Positions 1 through 8,487 of a stretch of 13,460 nucleotides of DNA are shown one piece after another. The notes beneath the pieces were generated by a model, which did not search any database, was not told the origin of the DNA, and worked only from the letters and a program-made list of their open reading frames with translations. Origin of the DNA: Desulfocapsa sp. (GTDB taxonomy: Bacteria; Desulfobacterota; Desulfobulbia; Desulfobulbales; Desulfocapsaceae); contig JAOZLI010000038.1 in the NCBI GenBank assembly GCA_029934915.1, positions 1-13,460 of the forward strand. Direction: 5' to 3'. Position numbers and translations under genes: made by a program. Every line of letters starts with the position of its first letter. Positions within the stretch are counted from its first letter, which is position 1.

Positions 1-156
1 GCAAAATACACCCGTGGCCGCACTCCCGTGACCCTGGTTTATTCAGAAGAACAAGAATCCAGATCATCCGCCTGCAGCCGGGAACATGCAATCAAAAAGC
101 TATCCAGAAAGCAAAAAGAACAACTCATTCAAAAAATAAACAAATCAGTCACATAA
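1..156 (+). CDS. GIY-YIG nuclease family protein, C-terminal fragment (UPF0213/YhbQ-like)
   Basis: The gene is cut by the left window edge; 51 codons in frame 1 run to TAA at 154-156. The visible residues begin AKYTRGRTPVTLVY and continue with an acidic stretch, an SREHAIKKLSR segment and a Lys/Gln-rich end. In the small GIY-YIG proteins of the YhbQ/UPF0213 type, a 'G..KYT..R.PV.LVY' segment followed by 'A...E..IK.L.R..K..LI' is the typical C-terminal half, so the match is by recognition of that pattern. The GIY-YIG catalytic motif itself lies outside the window and cannot be checked. Family members are about 80-100 residues long, so about half is seen. The substrate in the cell is not established for this family. 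It shares strand with the downstream regulator but lies 73 nt away, so a common transcript is possible but not shown. Confidence 0.8.
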   Translation, partial: AKYTRGRTPVTLVYSEEQESRSSACSREHAIKKLSRKQKEQLIQKINKSVT

Positions 157-229
157 GAATTGGAAAATAACGAATGAATAAGGTAGGCTATTTATAAAGA
201 CAAACCTTTACAATAAAATCATTTCCCCC

Positions 230-1606
230 ATGACATCCATTCTCGTAGTTGATGACGAACGTTCCATGCGTGATTTCCTTAAGATTCTTCTGAACAAAGA
301 AGGATATCAAGTGGAGACTGCCCCGAACGGTTCTGAAGCCTTAACACTTCTGGGAAAACATAGTTTTGATCTGGTTATCAGTGATATCAAGATGGATGGT
401 ATGGACGGGCTTGAGCTGCTGAGCAGCATTAAGGAACAATCCCCTGCCCTCCCAGTGGTGATGATTACCGCCTTTGCCTCACCAGATGATGCTGTTTTTG
501 CCATGAAAAATGGGGCCTTTGATTATATCAGCAAGCCCTTTAACGTTGATGAAATCAAATCTGTAATCACCTCCGCCACCTCAAAGACGTTAGCACTTGA
601 TGAAGCAAAATCCATCTCCGCCCAATTCCCTGAGATTATCGGTGAAAGCCGGGAAATGGTAAAGATCTTCGAGATGATTCAACGCATAGCTCCTACTCCT
701 GCCAACGTACTTATCTACGGCGAATCCGGAACAGGAAAAGAACTTGTAGCCCAGGCCATTCACCGTCACTCTCTGGTGGCAGAACAAGGATTTGTCCCCA
801 TTACCTGTAGCGCCATCCCCGAAGACCTCATGGAAAGCGAACTCTTTGGCCATGTCAAAGGATCCTTTACTGGTGCCATCAGTGATAAACTTGGCCTCTT
901 CCAACTAGCCGATAAAGGGACAGCCTTTCTTGATGAAATCGGGGAACTCACACCTATTATTCAGACAAAACTCCTGCGTGTTCTGCAGGAACGTGAAGTT
1001 AAACCTGTGGGTGGTACCAAAGTTCAGCATGTGGCAGTTCGAATTATTGCCGCCACAAACAAAATTCTCGAAGAAGAAATTATGGCTGGCCGCTTTCGGG
1101 AGGATCTGTTTTATCGTCTTGCGGTTGTGCCTCTTCGTGTTCCCCCCCTGCGTGAACGCAAAGGCGATGTTCCGCTACTGGTTGATTATTTCCTGAAAAA
1201 ATACTCAAATCTCTTTGGCAAAGAAGTTCAGGAGATGTCAAGCTACGCCATGGAAGTGTTAATGAGTTACGACTTCCCGGGTAATGTGCGTGAACTTGAA
1301 AATATTATTGAACGCGGTGTTGCCCTTGAGGCCTCAAACATCATCCTGCCGGAAAGCCTGACCCTCTCATCATTTCGCAGTGAAACATCAGGCTCTGCAC
1401 AACAGCCTCAGTCTCCCTTTCAAATTGTTGCCAACGAAGAAGAGCTTTTTGATCGTGGCCTTGAGGAGGTAATGGCAGAAACTGAAAAAGTCTTTTTAAA
1501 TGCAGCATTGAAGAAAAGTGGTAATTCAAAGATGCAGGCTGCAGATCTGCTTCGAATCAGTTTTCGATCTCTGCGGTATAAAGTTAAAAAATATGAGATA
1601 GGTTAA
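230..1606 (+). CDS. Sigma-54-dependent response regulator, PilR/NtrC type
   Basis: This 458-residue protein has the full NtrC-class layout. The receiver domain (about 1-118) has the acidic pair D8/D9, phospho-acceptor D52, T80 and K102. The AAA+ domain (about 136-370) has Walker A GESGTGK at 164-170, the sigma-54-contacting L1 loop as GSFTGA at 211-216 and Walker B DE at 235-236. A Fis-type helix-turn-helix fills about 419-458. The GSFTGA form of the loop (Ala to Ser) is also found in PilR proteins. It should activate sigma-54 promoters when phosphorylated by the kinase encoded 5 nt downstream. ATG 230 is the only ATG after the in-frame stop at 179, yet no Shine-Dalgarno sequence precedes it; the upstream bases are AT-rich and then cytosines. 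No pilus genes are in the window, so PilR identity is inferred from the domain style and the partner kinase. Confidence 0.93.
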   Translation: MTSILVVDDERSMRDFLKILLNKEGYQVETAPNGSEALTLLGKHSFDLVISDIKMDGMDGLELLSSIKEQSPALPVVMITAFASPDDAVFAMKNGAFDYISKPFNVDEIKSVITSATSKTLALDEAKSISAQFPEIIGESREMVKIFEMIQRIAPTPANVLIYGESGTGKELVAQAIHRHSLVAEQGFVPITCSAIPEDLMESELFGHVKGSFTGAISDKLGLFQLADKGTAFLDEIGELTPIIQTKLLRVLQEREVKPVGGTKVQHVAVRIIAATNKILEEEIMAGRFREDLFYRLAVVPLRVPPLRERKGDVPLLVDYFLKKYSNLFGKEVQEMSSYAMEVLMSYDFPGNVRELENIIERGVALEASNIILPESLTLSSFRSETSGSAQQPQSPFQIVANEEELFDRGLEEVMAETEKVFLNAALKKSGNSKMQAADLLRISFRSLRYKVKKYEIG

Positions 1607-1611
1607 GGGAG

Positions 1612-3318
1612 ATGCAGTCAGTTCCAGACCATATACAACGTTCTCACGAAAGCACAGTCAAACAGCTCCTCATTGACCAGTTACTCTGGATGTTATTTCT
1701 TCGGGTGGTGCTCTACACACTCCTTCTGGGGATAAGTGTGTATCTGCAGGGAGGAGAGTTCAACATTATCATTCTTCCCCCGGCCCTTCTGCTTTTCCTT
1801 ATCATTCTGGTCTATTTCTCTTCCATAATATCGGGGCTGATCCTCTTAAAAAGCAAAATAAATCCCAGGCGTTTCGGGATACAACAAAACTTGCTAGACA
1901 CATTTTTCGTGACTATCCTTGTCTACCTCACAGGTGGATCAGGTTCCATCTTTGCACCAATTTATTTTTTCCCCATCATTGCCGGAGGCCTGATCACACC
2001 AAGACTCGGTGGTCCCATAGCCGCAGGTGCAGCCACCCTGCAGTATGGCCTCCTCCTCAGTCTCGCCTACAATGGAGTTTTCCCCAATTTCCTTGGGATA
2101 GCGTTCTACGATAACGGACATGATGCCCTGGCTACTTTGAACATGTTCGCTGTATACGGATTAACCTTTTTTCTAGCCGCAATTCTTGCCTCCCTGTTTG
2201 CAGGACGCCTGAGTAAAACAGAGGATGCCCTTTCAGATTCTGTACGTGATTTTGATCGTTTAATGCTCCTTTACAAACAAATTTTTGATGATATAACCAC
2301 AGGTATCATCACCACTGACGATCAAAATCGTATCACCTCTGCAAACAATGCCGTTTGCCTGATCACCGGTTTTGACCTAAACGATCTCTTGATGAATGAT
2401 TTTCATAAAACTTTCCCAAATGTCACCTTTGGCAAGAAGGGAATACGGCATGCAGCTGCCTTACAGCGTAAATCCGAGGAAACTATTCGAATAGGATACT
2501 CCTATGCCAGATTACAATTCAACGCTCTGACCGACATGGATACGGGAGGGAGTAAACTTGAGACATGCCAAAACTGCAAGGTCATAACCATACAAGATAT
2601 CAGTGAAGTTGAACGATTGGAAAAACAGATGCAGCAAGCAGAAAAACTTGCTGCAATTGGACGTATGAGCGCTGGCATTGCCCACGATTTCAGAAACCCC
2701 CTCACTGCTATTTCAGGTTCTGCCCAGGTTCTAGCCAATGAACTCAACCTGATGCCCTCAGAACAACAGGAGACCAATATAACCCTGATCAATATTATCA
2801 TACGTGAATCCAATAGACTGGCAAATACTGTCTCTGATTTCCTTAAATTTGCACGCCCCGAACATGCCGAAAAAGACTGGATTTCTTTAAAATCCTGTTT
2901 GGGAGAAGTCATTGAAGTTGCCAGAGCAAACCCTAACTGGCCAACAGATAACGCACTGGATATACAGACAAACGACATAGTCGACGTCTACGCAGATCAG
3001 TACCAACTCTTTACCGTCTTAAACCACTTGCTGCAAAATGCCCTGGCATTCTGTCCAGCAGGAAAAGAAGCTATTCGAATAATCGCCAGGGAAGAGAATG
3101 ACGAGATAGAGATCAGTGTTGAAGATAATGGACCAGGTATAGAACCGGGTAAAGAAAAGAAAATATTCGAACCTTTTTACACCAAAAGAGTTGATGGGAC
3201 AGGACTTGGTCTTGCCATCGTGAGGCAGATGATGGAAGAACACCAAGGCAGTATCAGGGTAGATGATTCTTCACTTGGGGGAGCGAAGTTCACCCTATCC
3301 TTCCCCCTTCCAACATAG
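1612..3318 (+). CDS. Membrane sensor histidine kinase, PilS-like, with PAS domain
   Basis: This 568-residue protein is the likely partner kinase of the preceding regulator. The N-terminal part (about 21-198) holds about six hydrophobic segments, as in PilS. A PAS-like domain follows (about 212-330), then HisKA with phospho-acceptor H358 in the motif AGIAHDFRNPL. The ATPase domain has the N-box N476, G1 DNGPGI 505-510, F-box FEPFYT 519-524 and G2 GTGLGL 529-534, so all key catalytic motifs are present. A CxxC pair (C319, C322) sits near the end of the PAS region and could bind metal or respond to redox; this is speculative. The start lies 5 nt after the regulator stop, with GGGAG directly against the ATG, so translational coupling is likely. 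The 3' end converges with murA, 7 nt apart. The input signal is unknown. Confidence 0.93.
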   Translation: MQSVPDHIQRSHESTVKQLLIDQLLWMLFLRVVLYTLLLGISVYLQGGEFNIIILPPALLLFLIILVYFSSIISGLILLKSKINPRRFGIQQNLLDTFFVTILVYLTGGSGSIFAPIYFFPIIAGGLITPRLGGPIAAGAATLQYGLLLSLAYNGVFPNFLGIAFYDNGHDALATLNMFAVYGLTFFLAAILASLFAGRLSKTEDALSDSVRDFDRLMLLYKQIFDDITTGIITTDDQNRITSANNAVCLITGFDLNDLLMNDFHKTFPNVTFGKKGIRHAAALQRKSEETIRIGYSYARLQFNALTDMDTGGSKLETCQNCKVITIQDISEVERLEKQMQQAEKLAAIGRMSAGIAHDFRNPLTAISGSAQVLANELNLMPSEQQETNITLINIIIRESNRLANTVSDFLKFARPEHAEKDWISLKSCLGEVIEVARANPNWPTDNALDIQTNDIVDVYADQYQLFTVLNHLLQNALAFCPAGKEAIRIIAREENDEIEISVEDNGPGIEPGKEKKIFEPFYTKRVDGTGLGLAIVRQMMEEHQGSIRVDDSSLGGAKFTLSFPLPT

Positions 3319-3325
3319 TTGCGCG

Positions 3326-4597
3326 TTATTCGTCCTCTTTCCAGACGGTTGCCCCGAGCCCACTTAACTTTCCGACGATATCTTCGTAGCCTCTTTCCAG
3401 GTGATAAATTCGGGAGATATCAGTTCGACCGCTGGCAGCAAGCCCTGCGATAACAAGAGAGGAGCTGGCACGTAGATCCGTTGCCATCACCTGTGCACCT
3501 GTTAAGGGCAGTCCGCTACGCCCCTTGACCATGGCAATACGACCATCAATTTTTATATCAGCTCCCATTCGCTGTAGTTCTGCCACATGCATGAACCTGT
3601 TTTCAAAAATGGTTTCGTGAATAACGCTTACCCCATTGCTCCCTGTCATAAGGGCCATAAATTGTGCCTGTAAATCTGTAGGATACCCGGGGTATGGTAG
3701 CGTTGTAACATCGACGGCTTTTATTTGAGTCTTCTTTTCTTCGGCAAGTATATGTAAAAAATCTTCCCCTACTTCAACCTCCACTCCTGCAAGGCGTAAT
3801 TTATCGACCAAAGAGGGAAGATGACTCGGATCACAATTCTGAATAATTGCATCTCCGCCTGTTGCTGCGACTGCAATGGCATAGGTTCCAGCCTCAATTC
3901 TATCCGGAATTATCCTACTTTCTGCAGCTGTAAGCTTCTCGACTCCTTGTATCTCCAGTCGATCGCTGCCTTTCCCTTCGATGTTGGCCCCCATGGAGCA
4001 GAGCATATCGATAAGATTACCGATTTCAGGCTCCTTGGCCGCATTTTTAATTATAGTGGTTCCTTCTGCAAGCGTTGCCGCCATAAGAATATTTTCGGTA
4101 CCGGTCACCGATGGAATATCAAAATAGACATTGTTACCCTGCAAACGACCGGGACTGATGGCATCAACATATCCACCCTCAAGATCACACTGCACACCAA
4201 GTTGTTCAAAACCCATCAGGTGAAAATTAATGGGCCTGGCACCAATGGCACAACCGCCTGGCAGAGAGACCTTAGCTCTCCCAAGTCTTGCTAACAATGG
4301 TCCCAACACCAAGACAGAAGCACGCATGGTTTTAACCAGTTCGTAGGATGCTTCTGAATACTTTAATCCCGTTCCATCAATACGTAAGGTTGAGCCTTCA
4401 CGTTCCCAGGTTAAACCTAAGGATTCAAGTAACCGCAGAATAGTTCTGGTATCGCGAAGATCCGGTACATTATTAAGTATATGCACGCCTGGAGCCAGAA
4501 GAGTTGCGGCCATAAGAGGTAATGCAGCATTTTTGGCCCCACTTATTTTAACTGTACCGTGTAGGGGCTTACCACCCTCTATTACTAATTTTTTCAT
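3326..4597 (-). CDS. murA: UDP-N-acetylglucosamine 1-carboxyvinyltransferase
   Basis: MurA transfers enolpyruvate from PEP to UDP-GlcNAc, the first committed step of peptidoglycan synthesis, in the cytoplasm. The 423-residue length is normal. Visible family residues are K22 in the SGAKNAALP segment, the active-site loop GGCAIGARP with catalytic C116 (E. coli Cys115), and D308 in GYPTDLQAQ (E. coli Asp305). A Cys rather than Asp in the loop predicts fosfomycin sensitivity at the target level. It is the last gene of the leftward train, 26 nt after prmC, and probably shares its transcript. The ribosome-binding site is weak (a GAG close to the ATG). There is no room for a terminator before the convergent kinase gene, so its mRNA probably runs into that gene's antisense strand. 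Confidence 0.98.
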   Translation of the reverse strand: MKKLVIEGGKPLHGTVKISGAKNAALPLMAATLLAPGVHILNNVPDLRDTRTILRLLESLGLTWEREGSTLRIDGTGLKYSEASYELVKTMRASVLVLGPLLARLGRAKVSLPGGCAIGARPINFHLMGFEQLGVQCDLEGGYVDAISPGRLQGNNVYFDIPSVTGTENILMAATLAEGTTIIKNAAKEPEIGNLIDMLCSMGANIEGKGSDRLEIQGVEKLTAAESRIIPDRIEAGTYAIAVAATGGDAIIQNCDPSHLPSLVDKLRLAGVEVEVGEDFLHILAEEKKTQIKAVDVTTLPYPGYPTDLQAQFMALMTGSNGVSVIHETIFENRFMHVAELQRMGADIKIDGRIAMVKGRSGLPLTGAQVMATDLRASSSLVIAGLAASGRTDISRIYHLERGYEDIVGKLSGLGATVWKEDE

Positions 4598-4623
4598 CGC
4601 TCACAATTTGGTTCTGTTATTTA

Positions 4624-5496
4624 TTATTTTTTTAATTTCGTATAGAAAACACGGTCATGTCCAGCGTAATCTTTCTGAACTGAAACATCACCAAAGGATT
4701 GCTCATTTACTAGTTGCACAACAAACAAATTCGACACATCTTCTCCCTGCTCGGTCCCTATCTCCATAAACAAATGTCCACCAGGAAGCAAACGAGACCG
4801 TAATTGCCCACATATTTTTGAAATGATTTCCATTCCTTTTTTTCCACCATCAAGGGCAAGATGCGGTTCAAAGTGCGCAACTTCAGGCTGCAACCCCTCT
4901 TGTATTGATTCCTGGCTTACATAGGGAGGGTTGGAAACCACACAGGACAAACAAGGTCGTGGTAAAACTGCAGACAACAAATCAGAGTGAAGAAAAGTGA
5001 CAAGGTGCGAGACGCCATGCTGAACACAATTTTTATGGGCAATACAAAGTGCTTCCCACGAAATATCAATGGCGAGCACTGGCCTGTTCAGTTCTTTTGC
5101 CAAAACCACCGCAATAGCGCCACTACCACAGCAGAGATCCAGAAGTATCCCATCTTCGATAGGATCATTTTCTGTAAAATGAATAACCTGCTCAAGGAGG
5201 AACTCAGTTTCAGGCCTTGGAATAAGAACATCAGGTGTTACTAGAAAATCCAGTGACCAGAATTCCTGCACCCCTAAGATATAAGCAAGGGGTTCCCGCT
5301 TTACCCGGCGGGCTATTAATGTACTGCACAGTTCAATAGAACTTTCAGAAATCTGCTCTTCAGCAGCAAGATACAGACCGGTACGAGACTTTGCTAGACA
5401 GTGGCCAAGAAGAAGTTCAGCATCAATCTCAGGCGTATCTATCCCTGCCTTAGCAAGCACCACAGCACTTTCTCGCAAGAACTGAGCGACGCGCAT
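4624..5496 (-). CDS. prmC: Peptide chain release factor N5-glutamine methyltransferase
   Basis: PrmC (HemK) methylates the glutamine of the GGQ motif in release factors RF1 and RF2, using S-adenosylmethionine. The 290-residue protein has the helical N-terminal substrate-binding domain (about 1-75), the SAM motif LDLCCGSGAI at 119-128, and the diagnostic NPPY at 189-192 that holds the target glutamine. Motif I reads CCGSG where many family members have GTGSG, a minor variation. Its ATG directly follows the TAG of prfA with no spacer, so the two are probably translationally coupled. That pairing, enzyme next to its substrate RF1, is common in bacteria and supports the call. Confidence 0.97.
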   Translation of the reverse strand: MRVAQFLRESAVVLAKAGIDTPEIDAELLLGHCLAKSRTGLYLAAEEQISESSIELCSTLIARRVKREPLAYILGVQEFWSLDFLVTPDVLIPRPETEFLLEQVIHFTENDPIEDGILLDLCCGSGAIAVVLAKELNRPVLAIDISWEALCIAHKNCVQHGVSHLVTFLHSDLLSAVLPRPCLSCVVSNPPYVSQESIQEGLQPEVAHFEPHLALDGGKKGMEIISKICGQLRSRLLPGGHLFMEIGTEQGEDVSNLFVVQLVNEQSFGDVSVQKDYAGHDRVFYTKLKK

Positions 5497-6567
5497 CTAC
5501 TGAATTTGCTTAAGTTTTTCTTCCTGATCGTGAGTGATCAACGGTGTCAGTACGTCATCAAGCTTACCAGCGATAATGGAATCCAGCTTGTACAGTGTTA
5601 AATTTATGCGATGATCAGTGAGCCTTCCCTGAGGAAAGTTGTAGGTTCGTATGCGTTCACTGCGGTCCCCTGTTCCGACCTGACTCCTGCGATCATCGGC
5701 TATTTTATCATGGTGTTCCTGTTCCAGCTTATCAAGCAGTCGGGCACGAAGAACTGTTAGCGCTTTAGCTTTATTCTTGTGTTGTGACTTCTCATCCTGA
5801 CAAGTCACCACAAGACCAGTTGGCAAATGGGTGATGCGAACAGCGGAATCGGTCGTGTTAACGGATTGCCCCCCAGGGCCAGACGCACGATACACATCAA
5901 ATTTCAATTCATGCATATCGATATTAAGTTCCACCTCGTCAGCTTCTGGAAGAATAGCCACTGTAACTGCTGAGGTATGAATCCTCCCCTGAGTTTCCGT
6001 AGCCGGAACCCGCTGTACACGGTGTACTCCACTTTCGTATTTAAGCCTTGAGAAGACAGAATCCCCACTAATAAGCGCAATCATCTCCTTAAAACCACCT
6101 ATACCAAGAGGATTCGAAGACATCACTTCCACTTTCCACCCCTGAGACTCAGCATAACGGGAATACATACGAAAAAGATCGGCAACAAAAAGGGCAGCCT
6201 CATCGCCACCTGCTCCTGCACGAATTTCAAGGAAAGTATTACGTTCGTCATTGGGATCTTTTGGCAAAAGCAATAACAGAATATCCTGTTCAAGTACTTT
6301 TTGTCGAGCCAGTAGATCTTCTATTTCTTCCTTGACCATCTCAAGCAATTCCGGATCGTCGTCACCCGCTTGAAGCATCTCACGATTATCTACGATTTCA
6401 TTGCTGACAGCTTCGTTTTCATTGTACAGCAGTTGGAGTTTCGAAAAATGCGCATGCTCCTGAGCCACTTTTTGGTAGGCTTTCTGATTACTGATCAGTG
6501 ATGGGTCTGAAAGCCTCCCTTCGAGGTGGGATATTTTTTCGTCAAGATCTGCTAATTTATCAATCAT
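5497..6567 (-). CDS. prfA: Peptide chain release factor 1
   Basis: RF1 recognises UAA and UAG stop codons on the ribosome and triggers peptidyl-tRNA hydrolysis. The 356-residue protein contains the catalytic GGQ at 232-234 in the context [10 protein letters not shown], and the PAT tripeptide at 188-190, which is the RF1-type PxT codon-recognition motif (RF2 carries SPF instead). The segment [19 protein letters not shown] is family-typical. The chosen ATG gives a normal RF1 N-terminus but has no clear Shine-Dalgarno sequence; the 30 nt before it are pyrimidine-rich on this strand. An intrinsic terminator ends about 30 nt upstream, which raises the question of where prfA transcription begins. 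prmC follows without a gap. Confidence 0.98.
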   Translation of the reverse strand: MIDKLADLDEKISHLEGRLSDPSLISNQKAYQKVAQEHAHFSKLQLLYNENEAVSNEIVDNREMLQAGDDDPELLEMVKEEIEDLLARQKVLEQDILLLLLPKDPNDERNTFLEIRAGAGGDEAALFVADLFRMYSRYAESQGWKVEVMSSNPLGIGGFKEMIALISGDSVFSRLKYESGVHRVQRVPATETQGRIHTSAVTVAILPEADEVELNIDMHELKFDVYRASGPGGQSVNTTDSAVRITHLPTGLVVTCQDEKSQHKNKAKALTVLRARLLDKLEQEHHDKIADDRRSQVGTGDRSERIRTYNFPQGRLTDHRINLTLYKLDSIIAGKLDDVLTPLITHDQEEKLKQIQ

Positions 6568-6597
6568 GGAAAGGGTCGCTGAAAATCAAAGGAGGCT

Positions 6598-6634
6598 AAA
6601 AAAAAATCCACAACCTGTTATCAGGTTGTGGATT
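6598..6634 (-). terminator. Intrinsic terminator downstream of rpmE
   Basis: On the minus strand a perfect 13-bp stem (arms 6622-6634 and 6605-6617) with a 4-nt loop is followed by nine uridines (the A-run 6598-6606 on the + strand, partly within the stem base). It lies 34 nt beyond the rpmE stop and about 30 nt before the prfA start, so it should end most rpmE transcripts. Confidence 0.92.
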
Positions 6635-6668
6635 AATGTGATACGTTCGGTGCGTAATAAATTCGAAA

Positions 6669-6884
6669 TCAGGCTTTCTTTTCGAAATGTTTCGCGTAAC
6701 GTTTCTTGAATTTCTCAATTCGACCAGCAGTATCAATCAGTTTCTGCTTTCCAGTAAAAAAAGGATGACAGGCTGAACAAATCTCAACTTCCATTTCCGC
6801 ATTCACAGAACCAATCTCAACTTTATTACCACAGCCACAAACTGCTGTAATTTTATGATATTCTGGATGTATGTCACTTCTCAT
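6669..6884 (-). CDS. rpmE: 50S ribosomal protein L31, zinc-binding form
   Basis: This 71-residue protein of the large ribosomal subunit sits in the bridge to the small subunit in the L31 family. It carries all four cysteines of the zinc-binding (C+) form, C16, C18, C36 and C39, arranged as CxC...CxxC, so it is not the zinc-independent paralogue. The segments MRSDIHPEY and [16 protein letters not shown] are typical. A Shine-Dalgarno AAGGA lies at good distance upstream of the ATG. It has its own strong promoter (6955-6982) and a downstream terminator, so it is probably a one-gene transcript within the train. Confidence 0.98.
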   Translation of the reverse strand: MRSDIHPEYHKITAVCGCGNKVEIGSVNAEMEVEICSACHPFFTGKQKLIDTAGRIEKFKKRYAKHFEKKA

Positions 6885-6907
6885 AATCTTGTATCCTTAA
6901 ATAATAG

Positions 6908-6923
6908 GTGACCCATCGGCCAC
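6908..6923 (-). promoter_or_regulatory. Leader hairpin upstream of rpmE
   Basis: In the predicted rpmE 5' UTR the minus strand reads GTGGCC, a 4-nt loop, then GGTCAC, forming a 6-bp stem with one G-U pair. It lies between the predicted transcription start (about 6948) and the AAGGA ribosome-binding site. L31 leaders that allow autogenous control are known in other bacteria; a similar role here is inference. Confidence 0.35.
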
Positions 6924-6954
6924 ATTTATCAATTTTGTATCTAAAAAGAATGGT

Positions 6955-6982
6955 ATTATAATAAACTATTCAGGAATTTCAA
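6955..6982 (-). promoter_or_regulatory. Sigma-70-type promoter of rpmE
   Basis: On the minus strand, TTGAAA (6977-6982) and a perfect TATAAT (6955-6960) are separated by 16 bp. It lies in the 126-bp rho-rpmE gap and predicts a start near 6948 with a leader of about 64 nt. Five of six -35 positions and all -10 positions match consensus. Confidence 0.75.
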
Positions 6983-7010
6983 CAATAAAGATATTTTACT
7001 TTATCTGAAA

Positions 7011-8261
7011 TCACTGATTCATCTGATCAAAAAAGTCTTCATTGGTTTTCTGGTGTTTTAATTTATCAAGCAAGAATTCCATTCCACTGGCGGGATTCAT
7101 GGAAGCAAGAAGTTTACGTAGGATCCAGATACGATTTAAGACATCGGGGGCAAGCAGCAGGTCCTCCTTACGAGTTCCGGATCTTTTCACGTCGATGGCT
7201 GGATAAATACGTCTATCAGACATCTTCCTGTCAAGAATCACTTCCATATTACCTGTCCCTTTGAATTCTTCAAAGATAACATCATCCATACGACTTCCGG
7301 TCTCAATAAGTGCGGAGGCAATAATGGTCAGACTTCCACCGTCCTCAATATTGCGCGCTGCACCAAAAAAACGTTTGGGACGAAACAGAGCATTAGCCTC
7401 CACACCACCGGAAAGAATTTTCCCACTGGAAGGAGTCACGGTATTATAGGCTCGTGCCAGACGGGTAATACTATCGAGCAAGATAACAACATCCTTTCCA
7501 TGCTCTACCAGTCTCTTTGCCTTCTCGATGACCATTTCTGCCACCTGAATATGCCGTTGTGGCGGCTCATCGAAAGTAGAACTCACGACCTCGGCCGTGG
7601 TAACAGTTCGTTCCATTTCCGTTACTTCTTCCGGACGCTCATCAATCAGCAGGATAATCAGATACACTTCCTTATGATTATGGGCAATGGAGTTGGCAAG
7701 CTTTTGAATAAGGACTGTTTTACCGGTTCTGGGAGGCGCGACAATAAGACCACGCTGCCCTTTTCCAATGGGACACATCATCTCCATCAGACGCATTGAG
7801 TAATTATCCGGCTGCCACTCAAGGTTAAACTTTTCTTCCGGATGCAGGGGAGTCAAATTGGTAAAAAGGGTTTTCTTTTTAGCCGCGGCAGGCGTATCGA
7901 AGTTGATAAACTCAACCTTTAACAGGGCAAAATAGCGTTCACCGTCTTTTGGAGCTCTTACCTGCCCTTCAATGGTATCACCGGTACGCAGACCAAGCCG
8001 ACGTATTTGTGAAGGAGAGACATAGATATCATCTGGACCTGGTAGATAGTTATAATCAGGTGCCCGAAGAAAACCAAAGCCATCCGGAAGGATTTCAAGA
8101 ACTCCGCTTCCACGCAACTTTCCATCTTTTTCGACCTCAGCCTTTAAGATAGCAAATATTAAGTCCTGTTTACGAAGCGTATTAACGCCTTCAACTTTTA
8201 GCTTTCGGCCAAGCTTGACGAGTTCGGCAATTTTCTTGAGTTTTAAATCAGCCAGATTCAT
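7011..8261 (-). CDS. rho: Transcription termination factor Rho
   Basis: Rho is the hexameric RNA helicase that ends transcription at C-rich, unstructured sites. The 416-residue protein has the normal order: N-terminal helical domain (about 1-45), the cold-shock-like RNA-binding domain (about 50-125, with DGFGFLR), and a RecA-like ATPase. The ATPase shows Walker A PPRTGKT ending at K181/T182, Walker B in [16 protein letters not shown], the Q-loop region [14 protein letters not shown], and the R-loop after RKEDLL. There is no large insertion between the domains. The ATG has AGGAG about 10 nt upstream. The gene has a 302-bp upstream region without coding potential, suggesting its own promoter and leader control. 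No convincing intrinsic terminator follows it before the rpmE promoter. Confidence 0.98.
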   Translation of the reverse strand: MNLADLKLKKIAELVKLGRKLKVEGVNTLRKQDLIFAILKAEVEKDGKLRGSGVLEILPDGFGFLRAPDYNYLPGPDDIYVSPSQIRRLGLRTGDTIEGQVRAPKDGERYFALLKVEFINFDTPAAAKKKTLFTNLTPLHPEEKFNLEWQPDNYSMRLMEMMCPIGKGQRGLIVAPPRTGKTVLIQKLANSIAHNHKEVYLIILLIDERPEEVTEMERTVTTAEVVSSTFDEPPQRHIQVAEMVIEKAKRLVEHGKDVVILLDSITRLARAYNTVTPSSGKILSGGVEANALFRPKRFFGAARNIEDGGSLTIIASALIETGSRMDDVIFEEFKGTGNMEVILDRKMSDRRIYPAIDVKRSGTRKEDLLLAPDVLNRIWILRKLLASMNPASGMEFLLDKLKHQKTNEDFFDQMNQ

Positions 8262-8414
8262 TCCTTGTAGTCTCCTGTTGGGGCTGTTTATTTACTGAAT
8301 ACAAAATAACGGTTATCCAATCACCTACACTTTCTCAAATAATAATGATAATAAAATTCAAGAAAAAGGACGAATAACAACGATGGGATTTTATAATAAG
8401 ATTATATTGAGAAG

Positions 8415-8433
8415 TTATCACACATAGTGACAA
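8415..8433. repeat. Inverted repeat TTATCAC-N5-GTGACAA
   Basis: Seven-base arms (6 of 7 complementary) are separated by 5 nt, just upstream of the possible rho -10 at 8401-8406. The place suits an operator, but no known regulator motif is matched convincingly. Confidence 0.4.
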
Positions 8434-8450
8434 ACATGTTTCATAGCTAA

Positions 8451-8469
8451 ACGGTTCGTTACGATCCGT
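8451..8469. repeat. Near-perfect palindrome ACGGnTCGT-n-ACGAnCCGT
   Basis: A 19-bp symmetric element has two 4-bp paired blocks in each arm and unpaired single bases between them. It lies about 45 bp upstream of the possible rho -10. On the plus strand it is followed by a T-rich stretch, so it could also work as a weak terminator in that direction; an operator is equally possible. Confidence 0.4.
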
Positions 8470-8487
8470 ATTGTTTTGCTTAGTTTT

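Noticed and set aside
2502..2978. 158-residue minus-strand open frame inside the kinase gene
   Set aside because: It covers the PAS/HisKA coding region in antisense; the Ser/Cys-rich translation has no recognisable motif.
3821..4294. 157-residue plus-strand open frame inside murA
   Set aside because: It lies wholly antisense to a well-conserved gene and shows no domain or ribosome-binding site.
6588..6595. AAAGGAGG on the plus strand between prfA and rpmE
   Set aside because: It looks like a strong ribosome-binding site, but no start codon follows at a useful distance; the nearest ATG is followed at once by TGA.
6985..7006. Possible rho terminator (ATAAAG/CTTTAT)
   Set aside because: The stem is six A/T-rich pairs with no U-tract after it, so it is too weak to call.
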